21,337 nt of DNA from Acidobacteriaceae bacterium (GCA_003140785.1 PLKY01000416.1:1-21337), one strand, 5' to 3'. Positions 1 to 7,203 are shown, numbered from the stretch's first letter. Numbers and translations: made by a program. The notes: generated from the letters alone by a model not told the origin.

Positions 1-895
1 CGATCCGGCGCTGCGGGCGACGCTGAAGGCGTTCGGCGCGGAGATTCTGGTGGACGATCGGTCCCCGCGCGAGCTGCGGGACGAAGCGGTCGCCGTGGCG
101 GCCCGTGCGGACGTGGTGGTGGCGGTGCTGGGCGAACTGTCGTCGATGAGCAGCGAATCGGCTTCGCGCGCAACGCTGGATTTGCCGGGGATCCAGCAGC
201 AGATGCTGGAGACGGTGGTGGCCACCGGCAAGCCCGTTGTGTTGGTGCTTGAGAATGGGCGGCCGCTGGATATTCGCTGGGCCGCGGAGCATGTGCCGGC
301 AATTCTGGACGCGTGGTACCCGGGGACCGAGGGCGGCAACGCTGTCGCCGATGTGCTGTTTGGCGATGTGAATCCCGGGGGCAAACTGCCGGTGAGTTGG
401 CCGCGCTCTGCGGGCCAGGAGCCGCTCTACTATAACCACAACCTGACGCATCAGCCGGAAGACCAGCCCGGGTTTACGTCGCGCTATTGGGACCTGAACA
501 GCAAGCCTCTCTACCCGTTCGGCTATGGATTAAGTTACACGAGCTTCAAGTTCGATCATCTACGGCTAAGCCGGAAAGATGTGAAGGCGGGCGAGGCGAC
601 CGAGGTGGAAGTCGAGGTGACGAACACGGGCGCGGTGGCTGGCGATGCGGTGGCGCAGCTCTACATTCATCAGCGTGCCGGCTCGGCATCGCGGCCAGTG
701 CGGCAGCTGAAGGGATTCAAACGCGTCGCGCTGCAGCCGGGAGAAACACAGACGCTTAAGTTTCCTCTGGGCAAGGACGAGCTCGAATTCTGGAGCCCGC
801 AGACAAAGGCTTGGGGCGTGGAGGCGGGCACGTTCGATGTGTGGGCCGGCGAGGATTCGACAGCTGGTTTGCATGCGGAGTTGGTGGTGGAGTAG
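1..895 (+). CDS. bglX: GH3 family beta-glucosidase, C-terminal part (5' end outside window)
   Basis: This is the 3' end of a glycoside hydrolase family 3 enzyme, which removes terminal beta-linked sugars from oligosaccharides. The frame is open from base 2, so the start and the N-terminal barrel with the catalytic Asp lie upstream of the window. What is visible is the second half of the GH3 C-terminal domain (VAVLGELSSMSSESASR, then KPVVLVLENGRPLDI, WYPGTEGGNAVADVLFGD and NPGGKLPVSWPRSAG), the conserved junction PLYPFGYGLSYTSF, and a complete fibronectin type III-like domain ending near the stop (VEVTNTGAVAGDAVAQLY, RPVRQLKGFKRVALQPGET). This layout is typical of BglX-like periplasmic beta-glucosidases and beta-xylosidases. 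The exact substrate cannot be read from this part. Family assignment is firm; the gene symbol is approximate. Confidence 0.93.
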   Translation, partial: DPALRATLKAFGAEILVDDRSPRELRDEAVAVAARADVVVAVLGELSSMSSESASRATLDLPGIQQQMLETVVATGKPVVLVLENGRPLDIRWAAEHVPAILDAWYPGTEGGNAVADVLFGDVNPGGKLPVSWPRSAGQEPLYYNHNLTHQPEDQPGFTSRYWDLNSKPLYPFGYGLSYTSFKFDHLRLSRKDVKAGEATEVEVEVTNTGAVAGDAVAQLYIHQRAGSASRPVRQLKGFKRVALQPGETQTLKFPLGKDELEFWSPQTKAWGVEAGTFDVWAGEDSTAGLHAELVVE

Positions 896-909
896 AGCGA
901 GGCTATACT
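881..909 (+). promoter_or_regulatory. Candidate sigma70 promoter for the VWFA gene at 952
   Basis: TTGGTG (881-886) and TATACT (904-909) are separated by exactly 17 bp. The -35 element lies inside the last codons of the GH3 gene. The predicted start near 916 gives a leader of about 36 nt. The downstream gene therefore need not depend on GH3 transcription, although the genes are close enough for read-through. The -10 is 5/6 to consensus; the -35 is only TTG-conserved. Confidence 0.55.
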
Positions 910-951
910 TCCTGCGGAGAAATCGGAGCCGCTCCGGTTTGGTTGAATGGG

Positions 952-3192
952 ATGTGTAGGCAGTTTCTGTTGTGCGCCGCGCTACACCTGTGCATGGTCC
1001 CTGTTGCGTTCGCGCAGCAGAATCAGCCCCCGCGTCCTGGGCCGGAAGACGCTCTTAGCAGCTCTGCGATCAATCCAGCCGAGGGCCTGATCAAGCTGGA
1101 TGTTGTGGTGACGGATAAGTCGGGCAAGCCGGTGACCGGGCTCAAGGCTGAGGACGTTACGTTGCTCGACAATGGGCAGCCGACGAAGATCGTGACGTTT
1201 CAGGCTTTCGACGGTATCGCTGCCAAACCTGATCCTCCGGTTGAAGTCATTCTGGTGATCGATGAGTTGAACCTGCCAAGCAATCTGCTTCCGTATGAGA
1301 AGCAGGAAGCCGAGAGGTTTCTCCGGCAAAATGGCGGTCACCTGGCGCAACCAATCTCGATCTACCGGCTGACCTTGGATGGGCTTTTTGCATCGGCACA
1401 ACCTTCTACGGATGGGAACGTCCTGGCCGAAGAGGTCGCTCGCGACAAAGAGCCGCGCGTGGTTTGGCAAGTACCCAGGAGGGCCGTCGAAGGTCCGCAT
1501 GGCGATGGGTGGTTCGAGCTGACCAATCAGCCCCCAAGCGGCACTGATATTCGCGATGTAGCATCCTGGCGAGCGCTTGGTTCGATTGCGATTGAGGAAC
1601 GGCGAAAAACTGGCAGGAAGTTGTTGTTCTGGCCTAGCCCCGGATGGCCGGTCCAGCAGCATTGGGTCGATAGCGACTACGACTTCGGTTCAATCACCGA
1701 ATTTTCAACGAGGCTGCGAGAAGCACGCGTCACCCTTTCGAGCGTGTCGACCTGGGCGGATCCCACTCGCGATCCACGAATTGCCGTTACTGCGGATCTG
1801 TTCCGCGATCCCGAATTTATTTACCAGGGCTTTCTAAAAGGAGTGACATCTGTAAAAGAGGCGAGATCGGGCAACTTGGCCCTGGATGTGCTGGCGACGC
1901 AGAGTGGCGGCGATGTGTTGCACGCCCAGGAGGGCCTGGCCGAAATCATCACGAAACAAGTAAAGGAGGCGAGCGACTTCTATACTCTGACGTTCGATCC
2001 CGCGCGCACGAATGTCGTGGACGAGTATCACGATTTGAAGGTGGATGTGGACAAGCCGGATTTGACGGCGCACACGCGGACTGGGTACTACGACGAGCCG
2101 GTGTTCTACGATCAGCCTTCCCCTGCGGAACACGTCACGGTGGAACAGCTGGAGCAGATGTTGGAGAAGGGGCAGGCAGGTGGAGATCAAGAGACGGCGA
2201 AGGCACTTTCAGGCCTAGAGCTGACTGAGCGGATGAGCAGTGTAAGCCTCGCGGCGTTGAAGGTCGGTGCAGCCGTCGAAAAGTCCCGCCAACAACTAAT
2301 GGCACTGGCCGATCGGTCGGCCTTTCTCTCCTCTCCAGCTGCAGATATTGCTGCGAGTGCGCCACCGGATGCCGCCGCGCAGCGAGCGATGTTGTCGCGG
2401 ACGGTCGAATACCTGAACGACACCATTGCGAGACTTCCGGATTTCTTTGCGGAGCGGACGACGGTGCAGTATGACGAACCGACGCGCAAGGAAGGGCAGA
2501 CATGGAAGACCGCTGTGGGCGACCGGTCCTTGCATGTAGCCGAGACGACCAAGGCGACAGTGCTCTTCCGCAACGGCAAAGAGGTGGTGGACGCGGGCGG
2601 CAAGAAAGGGCGAAAGCAAAAGGAGCAAGCACGCAACCTGGACACAATGGGGACGTTCGGTCCCATTTTGGCCGGGGTCATCGGCGGCGCCGCGGCGAAC
2701 CCCAGCGATTTGACATGGAGTCACTGGGAGAAAGGGGCGAATGGGCCGGAGGCGGTTTTTCGCTACATGGTTCCGCCGAATGTGGCCCTCTTTGAAGTGG
2801 GATTCTGCTGCCTGGCAAACGACCTCGCAATGGTGCCCTTCGATAAAAGGCCCGGGGTTCACGGGGAAATTGCGATCGATCCGGCGAGTGGGGCTGTTCT
2901 GCGGCTGACCGCGGATGCGGACCTTGAAGCAAGGTCGCCGCTGGAACAGTCCGGGATCATGGTCGAGTACGGTCCTGTGGCGATGGGAGGAAAGACATAT
3001 ATCTGTCCGGTCCGAAGCGTCTCCCTCTCCCGACAACGAACAGTCACGGTGATCCATCGATGGGGCGAGGACTTCAAAGTCTATGGTCCGTTCGAGACGA
3101 TTTTGAACGACATGGAGTTCGATAAGTATCACCTGTTTCGCTCGGAGTCCCATATTCTGCCGGGTTTCACGCCTGCGACCGACCAGAAATGA
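952..3192 (+). CDS. Exported VWFA-related Acidobacterial domain protein (746 aa)
   Basis: This is a secreted or envelope protein of the VWFA-related Acidobacterial domain type; its role is unknown. The ATG at 952 is chosen because it begins a clear signal peptide (MCRQFLLCAALHLCMVPVAF, cleavage likely after AFA). The open frame reaches further upstream into GH3, but that extension is low-complexity and hydrophilic. No strong ribosome site is visible. Around residues 46-80 is the family's opening motif (LIKLDVVVTDKSGKPVTGL, then AEDVTLLDNGQP). The VWA-like fold begins near residue 97 (VEVILVIDELNLPSN). At the MIDAS position it reads DELN instead of DxSxS, so metal binding is doubtful. The VWFA part ends near DFYTLTFDPARTN. 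The C-terminal third (about 470-746) is a second module that matches the C-terminus of the larger VWFA protein at 10655-13705. Confidence 0.85.
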   Translation: MCRQFLLCAALHLCMVPVAFAQQNQPPRPGPEDALSSSAINPAEGLIKLDVVVTDKSGKPVTGLKAEDVTLLDNGQPTKIVTFQAFDGIAAKPDPPVEVILVIDELNLPSNLLPYEKQEAERFLRQNGGHLAQPISIYRLTLDGLFASAQPSTDGNVLAEEVARDKEPRVVWQVPRRAVEGPHGDGWFELTNQPPSGTDIRDVASWRALGSIAIEERRKTGRKLLFWPSPGWPVQQHWVDSDYDFGSITEFSTRLREARVTLSSVSTWADPTRDPRIAVTADLFRDPEFIYQGFLKGVTSVKEARSGNLALDVLATQSGGDVLHAQEGLAEIITKQVKEASDFYTLTFDPARTNVVDEYHDLKVDVDKPDLTAHTRTGYYDEPVFYDQPSPAEHVTVEQLEQMLEKGQAGGDQETAKALSGLELTERMSSVSLAALKVGAAVEKSRQQLMALADRSAFLSSPAADIAASAPPDAAAQRAMLSRTVEYLNDTIARLPDFFAERTTVQYDEPTRKEGQTWKTAVGDRSLHVAETTKATVLFRNGKEVVDAGGKKGRKQKEQARNLDTMGTFGPILAGVIGGAAANPSDLTWSHWEKGANGPEAVFRYMVPPNVALFEVGFCCLANDLAMVPFDKRPGVHGEIAIDPASGAVLRLTADADLEARSPLEQSGIMVEYGPVAMGGKTYICPVRSVSLSRQRTVTVIHRWGEDFKVYGPFETILNDMEFDKYHLFRSESHILPGFTPATDQK

Positions 3193-3203
3193 GAAGACGA
3201 TTG

Positions 3204-3274
3204 GAGTCCCAATCGCCGGCAGAAAACTCTCGCGGTCGTGCGCGGGGACGCCGCTTGGGACTCGCTTGCGAGAG
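3204..3274 (+). other. Structured intergenic element, possible pseudoknot, after the VWFA gene
   Basis: GAGTCCCAA (3204-3212) is perfectly complementary to TTGGGACTC (3255-3263). Inside that loop CTCTCGC (3227-3233) is perfectly complementary to GCGAGAG (3268-3274), which lies outside it, so the two stems interlock as in an H-type pseudoknot. GCGG (3232-3235) and CCGC (3251-3254) could instead extend the first stem. The element starts 11 nt after the VWFA stop codon. No U-tract follows, so it is not a standard terminator. Function unknown; it may be a 3' mRNA structure or a small RNA. Confidence 0.35.
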
Positions 3275-3365
3275 ATATTGACCCAAGGCGAAGGACATCC
3301 ACAAAAGCGTTAGGTCGTGGTCTGGAAGTCGTATTGCCCCGTGGGAGCCATTACTTTAAGTTTTG

Positions 3366-3382
3366 TGTTGTAAATTACAACA
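3366..3382. promoter_or_regulatory. Palindromic operator candidate (TGTTGTAA-N-TTACAACA)
   Basis: Perfect inverted repeat with 8-bp arms, TGTTGTAA (3366-3373) and TTACAACA (3375-3382), around one central base, 39 bp upstream of the ATG at 3422. It sits in the most AT-rich patch of the intergenic region, where a promoter would be expected. The TTGTAA/TTACAA half-sites recall dimeric winged-helix repressor sites of the BlaI/MecI type, but no such regulator gene is in the window. The paralogous gene at 15300 has no copy of this site. Confidence 0.4.
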
Positions 3383-3421
3383 GGTTGCCTCGGCCGCGAG
3401 TGGCCGATAAGAGGGTTGCCA

Positions 3422-3949
3422 ATGCTTCTGAGTTCGTTCCAAATCGCCGTCGTCCTCCTCGTGGCCCTTTATCTGGGCCGCTTGAGAATTGGCATGCGGC
3501 GTCGGAGCGGGCAGACGTGGGAGTCGCTGATCGGAAGACTGCACGGCGACTGTAACGCGCGGGAACTGAGCGCTCATTTCCTTTGGAGAGAGGGGCTGAG
3601 CGCATCGCCCGAAGAGACATGGACGCGGATCAAGGGACCGCGTGGGCTGTGGGCGATGTATAAAAACGCCGGCGTGATGATGGAGATGGCGGAATTTGCC
3701 GCGCGGAATAGCGCGATTGACCCGGCGCTGTTGGAGATGCTGCGCAGCGATGCCGCACAGATTCGGCTCTGCATTCTGAAGTCGCTCGGCCAGTATGCGC
3801 TGAACCATGCGGTTGACTGCGCGCATGAGAGCGTGAGGATGAGCACATTCCGCGCGGCCTCGATGTACACAGGCATGGCTGCCCGGATGACGCAGCTCCT
3901 CCAGGAAAATGCGGCGATGGCGCTGCCGAAATTTGTGGCGGCTATGTAA
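3422..3949 (+). CDS. Small membrane-anchored protein, paralogue of the 15300 gene (175 aa)
   Basis: I do not recognise a named family. The ATG at 3422 is chosen over the in-frame TTG at 3416 because AAGAGGG (3409-3415) stands 6 nt before the ATG. The product opens with one N-terminal membrane segment (residues about 4-20, FQIAVVLLVALYLG) followed by a basic stretch (GMRRRSGQTW), so the rest most likely faces the cytoplasm. The soluble part is helical, with motif WESLIGRL (33-40) and the conserved core YKNAGVMMEMAEFA (80-93). The chain aligns almost gaplessly with the product of 15300-15683, but carries about 48 extra residues at the C-terminus. It stands alone, with a palindromic site 39 bp upstream. 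A structural or scaffold role is possible; no catalytic motif is visible. Confidence 0.75.
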   Translation: MLLSSFQIAVVLLVALYLGRLRIGMRRRSGQTWESLIGRLHGDCNARELSAHFLWREGLSASPEETWTRIKGPRGLWAMYKNAGVMMEMAEFAARNSAIDPALLEMLRSDAAQIRLCILKSLGQYALNHAVDCAHESVRMSTFRAASMYTGMAARMTQLLQENAAMALPKFVAAM

Positions 3950-4069
3950 GCGGCTTCGGCGCACACTTTGTACCGAAAGCTAACCGATCAAATCTCGAAC
4001 ACTTCGCTCGCATTTCTTGCCGATCCGCGTCTGCTGGACGGTGTCTGACGCAATTTCCGAAAAATCTGC

Positions 4070-4101
4070 TTGACCCTGGAATCGATTCCAGGGCGCATAC
4101 T
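4070..4101 (+). promoter_or_regulatory. MerR-type promoter with perfect 20-bp dyad operator
   Basis: TTGACC (-35, 4070-4075) and CATACT (-10, 4096-4101) have a 20-bp spacer, the over-long spacing typical of promoters activated by MerR-family regulators through DNA distortion. Between them lies a perfect palindrome, CCCTGGAATC/GATTCCAGGG (4074-4093). The operator is immediately upstream of the merR-type gene, so autoregulation of the regulator and its downstream partner is strongly suggested. The expected transcription start, about 7 nt after the -10, falls at or beside the ATG at 4109. Confidence 0.85.
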
Positions 4102-4108
4102 GGCTCCC

Positions 4109-4585
4109 ATGCGCGAGACTGCCAAGCCATTGCGTTCGGGAGAACTGGCGCGATTGACCGGCGTGAGCACCGACACACTTCGTCACTACGAGCGGTTGGG
4201 CATTCTGCCTGCGGCGCCGCGGACGACAGCGGGATACCGGATGTATGCGCCCGATGCGCCGGAACGCGTGCATCTGGTGCGGCAGGCGATGCGGCTGGGC
4301 TTCACGCTCGATGAACTGACCGAGATTCTTGGGGCGCGGGATCGTGGCGAGGTGCCATGCGGGCGTGTGCTGGCGATGATGGAAGCGAAGCTCGGCGCGC
4401 TGGAGCAAAGGATACGGGAGCTACGGGAGGCGCAGCGTGCGATGCAAGCGTTGGTGCGCAATTGGCGCGTGCAACTGCAGCGGACTCCGCGTGGGAGCAA
4501 GGCTGGTCTTCTGCAATCGCTGACGACGAAGGCGGATTTGCCGGCGGGAGCGCCGGAGCATTTGAAAAGGAGAAAACAAACATGA
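4109..4585 (+). CDS. MerR family transcriptional regulator (158 aa)
   Basis: This is a dimeric DNA-binding regulator of the MerR family. Residues 8-46 form the winged helix-turn-helix (LRSGELARLTGVSTDTLRHY, then the wing GILPAAPRTTAGYRMY). Residues 47-80 follow the usual second helical unit (HLVRQAMRLGFTLDELTEIL). Residues 85-116 form the long dimerisation helix. There is a single cysteine, C84 in EVPCGRV, at the position of the first metal-ligand Cys of MerR-like sensors. The C-terminal Cys pair of CueR/MerR is absent, so the effector is uncertain. The ATG at 4109 is chosen because the promoter -10 ends at 4101, so a start further upstream would lie inside the operator; no ribosome site precedes it. 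The stop overlaps the next start by 4 bp (ATGA). Length is normal for the family. Confidence 0.9.
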   Translation: MRETAKPLRSGELARLTGVSTDTLRHYERLGILPAAPRTTAGYRMYAPDAPERVHLVRQAMRLGFTLDELTEILGARDRGEVPCGRVLAMMEAKLGALEQRIRELREAQRAMQALVRNWRVQLQRTPRGSKAGLLQSLTTKADLPAGAPEHLKRRKQT

Positions 4586-5126
4586 GAACAAGGCATGTGT
4601 GTACCGCGGTGCTGCTGTTTGTATGCGCGGTTTGGCTGAATGCGCAAAATGCCGGGAGTGGCGACGGCATGAAGGATTGTCCTATGCATGCGCAGAAGAG
4701 CAGTGAGGATGGTCATCATGCGGCTGTGGAGACAAACGGGGACGCGGCGATGGGATTTTCGCACGAGAAAACGACGCATCATTTCCGGCTCGCGGAGAGT
4801 GGCGGCGCGATCGAAGTGACCGCAAATGACGCAAAAGACGCGGCCAATATCGATGCGATCCGAATGCACATCTTCGCCATATTGCGGCGATGTTTGCGGA
4901 CGGGGACTTCACAACGCCCATGTTGGTGCACGATGCTGTTCCGCCCGGTGTGACGACGATGAAGCTCTTAAAGGAGAAGATTCGATATAGCTACGAGGCG
5001 ATCGACGGCGGGGGACGCGTGCGCTTGGAGGCGAGCGATCCGATTGCGCTGGCGGCGATTCACGATTTCCTTCGCTTTCAGATCAACGACCACAGGACCG
5101 GGGACCCGCTGACGATTGAACCGTGA
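4582..5126 (+). pseudogene. Small exported protein with metal-type motif, frameshifted (MerR target)
   Basis: Two reading frames together make one recognisable protein. The first (from ATG 4582) gives a signal peptide (MRTRHVCTAVLLFVCAVWLN), a short segment MKDCPMHAQ (residues 30-38) resembling the CPMH metal-binding motif, then GFSHEKTTHHFRL and IEVTANDAKDAANIDAIRMH. The second frame continues naturally with LRHIAAMFADGDFTTP and runs to 5126, ending LRFQINDHRTGD. The break lies at 4867-4871, where CACA appears in place of a single CA; removing 2 nt gives MHLRHIAAMF and a restored protein of about 180 aa. Without that, translation stops at 4953 with a foreign tail. It overlaps merR by 4 bp (ATGA) and has AAAAGGAG upstream, so the two are co-regulated. 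The family is known to me only as uncharacterised exported proteins; a periplasmic metal-linked role is inferred. Confidence 0.75.
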
Positions 5127-5146
5127 AGCGATTGGCGCGGCCAGGC

Positions 5147-5169
5147 TGCTGTCGCTTTGGATGACAGCA
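5147..5169 (+). other. Stem-loop downstream of the merR operon
   Basis: TGCTGTC (5147-5153) pairs with GACAGCA (5163-5169) across a 9-nt loop, about 20 nt after the stop at 5126. There is no T-run after it, so it is at most a weak or Rho-assisted terminator. The rest of 5127-5383 shows no gene or convincing promoter. Confidence 0.25.
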
Positions 5170-5383
5170 CCCTCTCACGGTCGCGACCTTAAGACAACCA
5201 AGACCAACGCTTTCCTATGGACGGAAGGCGTCGATCTGTACACGGCACGCACCCAGAAGTGCATTGGACCAAAGTAATATGACCTCCGTGATTAAGGAGA
5301 GATTACTGAATGTGAGGGTCCACAAGGCATCACGGTAGGATGAACGGATAAACAAACTTCCACCGGGAAGAAGGAGCAAAAAC

Positions 5384-7117
5384 GTGGGCGCATTTGAAGA
5401 AACCAAATGCAGACGCAGTATTGTCTCCGATACCTTTCAATGCCTCACAGACCAGACGAAACGCTGGCGCGAGAAGATCGATCTACTTGAAGCTGGACAG
5501 CGAGTGGATCGAGATGAAGCGGTTGCCGATCTTGGGCAGTTGTTCGAGGCGTGCCAGAACCTGCGCGACGCGATTCTTTCAGAGGACAGCAGTGCGACCT
5601 GGAAGACGAAGGCTGAATTGCAGTCCCTGGTGGACCGCTTAGATGAGATCGCGGCGAAGCGGAAGCGCTATCTGGACCTGGCACAGTTGTTGGTGGCGGG
5701 CACAGTTTTGCATCGGCGCGAGCGGACGAAACAAGAGCGACTGCGGCAGCGCGATGCGGCGGTGGCGGAGTTGATGGAAGTGTCGGCGCAGGCGACGCTG
5801 GCGGATTTGCCGGGCCCGGAAGTGGAAACGTGGTTGAACTGGGCGTGCAGCCTGGATGACAGTACCAATGATCCCGACCTAGCGAAACTGAAGAGCAGTT
5901 TGCCGCGCGTGGATGATTTTGTGCGTCAGCTCGAAATTGAGATGTGGCAGGACGGGCGCGTTTCGATTTCCGAGCAGATGGTGGATGCGGTGCCGGCGAT
6001 CAAGACTGAGCCGAATGTGTCGATGGCAATCCCCGAGATCGAGGAAGCCGGGCAGGGGGAGACAGCGACGAGTGCGACGGCGAAGCCGTTGATTGAGGAA
6101 GCTGCAACGACGGGAGCTGTGACCGAGACTGTTATTGCAGAAGCAAAAGAGGAAGCGGAACCGAAGGCCAGCGTTGCCACAGAAGCTGCGTCGAAGACGC
6201 CGAAGCCGGCGAGGAAAATTGCGGCAACAGCGGATGGAAAGAAGACGTCGTTCTTCGCTCCGGAAGAGACTGAAGTTTTCAAGCGGTACATCGAAGAGGC
6301 GAAGGCGGAACCGAAGGCGCTGCGGAGCGTGCGTTCGCTGCTGGGCGTATCACAATGGCTTCTGCCGAGCGATCAGAATCCGCTGCTGCATGCGAGCTGC
6401 GGAATTCGCGCGCAGGTGGGTTACGCGGGCAGTTCGGATTTGCTGCCGGTTGCTCCCGAGGACGCGGCAAGCGCGATTGAGGCGGAGAGCGATTTGCTGC
6501 TGTTCACAGGCGGCGCGGACCTGCTGCGGTGGAGCATCGCGCAGCGCGCTGACGGACATGAAGATGGTGTCGCCGCGATTCGGCGCCTGACGATCGAACA
6601 AATTCGAGCGTGGTTTGGCGAGATCTACAAGATCGAACTTGCCGAGCCACAGGTGCTGGATATGTTCCGGCTGACATCGGGGATTCCGCTGCTGGTGGGC
6701 GAACTCCACAGGCTGGTGTTGCCGAATCCGAAGACACCGCCGACTTGGCTCGGCTATGCGATCTGGACCAATGTGAAGGCGAGCTTTGAGCGCCGGCTTC
6801 CGGTGCTGGCGCGGGAGTTGCGGAATGGATCGCCCGCAGTGCGGCTGACTGAGCAGGAGATCCGGGTGCTGAAGATGGTGGCGATCGCGAGCGACGATTC
6901 GACAGCGGAGACGATCCTGACAAATCTTAAGGACGACTGGGATAAGTATCACAGGCCAGAGATTCAGGCGTTGAGCGCGAAGGATGAACCGAGGGTTTGG
7001 CTGCTGCAGACATTGGGGCTGTTGCCGATCAAGACCGGCGCGGGCGGCGGACCGTTGAAGGCGCTGATGCCGGTGCAGCCGGACGACGCGCTGCGGCAGA
7101 TCGTAAGTTATTTATAG
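5384..7117 (+). CDS. Unrecognised 577-aa protein, AAA/STAND-like C-terminal half without P-loop
   Basis: The start is a GTG at 5384, supported by a strong ribosome site AAGGAG (5371-5376) with 7-nt spacing. The N-terminal ~190 residues are helical and charged, probably coiled-coil (YLDLAQLLVAGTVLHRRERT). Residues ~200-285 are a low-complexity Ala/Glu/Lys/Thr linker (EEAATTGAVTETVIAEAKEE). The C-terminal ~290 residues are folded: LLLFTGGADLLRWS (~371) resembles a buried ATPase strand, and LTIEQIRAWF followed by SGIPLLVGELHRL (~430) resembles the lid or arm region of AAA/STAND ATPases, then a winged-helix-like tail. No Walker A (GxxxxGKT) is present anywhere, so ATP hydrolysis is unlikely. No signal peptide or membrane segment; cytoplasmic. 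It stands alone between the merR operon and a convergent permease gene. I cannot assign a function; the ATPase resemblance is inference by eye. Confidence 0.75.
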   Translation: MGAFEETKCRRSIVSDTFQCLTDQTKRWREKIDLLEAGQRVDRDEAVADLGQLFEACQNLRDAILSEDSSATWKTKAELQSLVDRLDEIAAKRKRYLDLAQLLVAGTVLHRRERTKQERLRQRDAAVAELMEVSAQATLADLPGPEVETWLNWACSLDDSTNDPDLAKLKSSLPRVDDFVRQLEIEMWQDGRVSISEQMVDAVPAIKTEPNVSMAIPEIEEAGQGETATSATAKPLIEEAATTGAVTETVIAEAKEEAEPKASVATEAASKTPKPARKIAATADGKKTSFFAPEETEVFKRYIEEAKAEPKALRSVRSLLGVSQWLLPSDQNPLLHASCGIRAQVGYAGSSDLLPVAPEDAASAIEAESDLLLFTGGADLLRWSIAQRADGHEDGVAAIRRLTIEQIRAWFGEIYKIELAEPQVLDMFRLTSGIPLLVGELHRLVLPNPKTPPTWLGYAIWTNVKASFERRLPVLARELRNGSPAVRLTEQEIRVLKMVAIASDDSTAETILTNLKDDWDKYHRPEIQALSAKDEPRVWLLQTLGLLPIKTGAGGGPLKALMPVQPDDALRQIVSYL

Positions 7118-7161
7118 CTGGATATAGAACATTACTTATAGTTGCTTTTAAATATTTATAG
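7112..7161 (+). repeat. Three spaced TTATAG repeats in an AT-rich patch
   Basis: TTATAG occurs at 7112-7117 (its last three bases are the stop codon), 7136-7141 and 7156-7161, with a related GATATAG at 7121-7127. The stretch is much more AT-rich than its surroundings. It may be a local protein-binding patch or chance; no promoter spacing is evident. Confidence 0.25.
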
Positions 7162-7203
7162 GTGGCCGGGGAGCTGACTTAGATAAGTGAGGAGAGCTGG
7201 TGT

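Noticed and set aside
811..951. Longer N-terminus for the first VWFA protein, starting inside the GH3 gene
   Set aside because: The extension is Gly/Arg-rich, overlaps GH3 by 85 bp, and would bury the signal peptide that begins at ATG 952.
2135..3153. Several overlapping minus-strand open frames opposite the first VWFA gene
   Set aside because: Arg/Pro/Ser/His-rich shadow frames without starts, ribosome sites or motifs; the plus strand has a coherent protein.
5279..5338. 20-codon open frame upstream of the 577-aa gene
   Set aside because: No ribosome site and no recognisable sequence; too short to support as a leader peptide.
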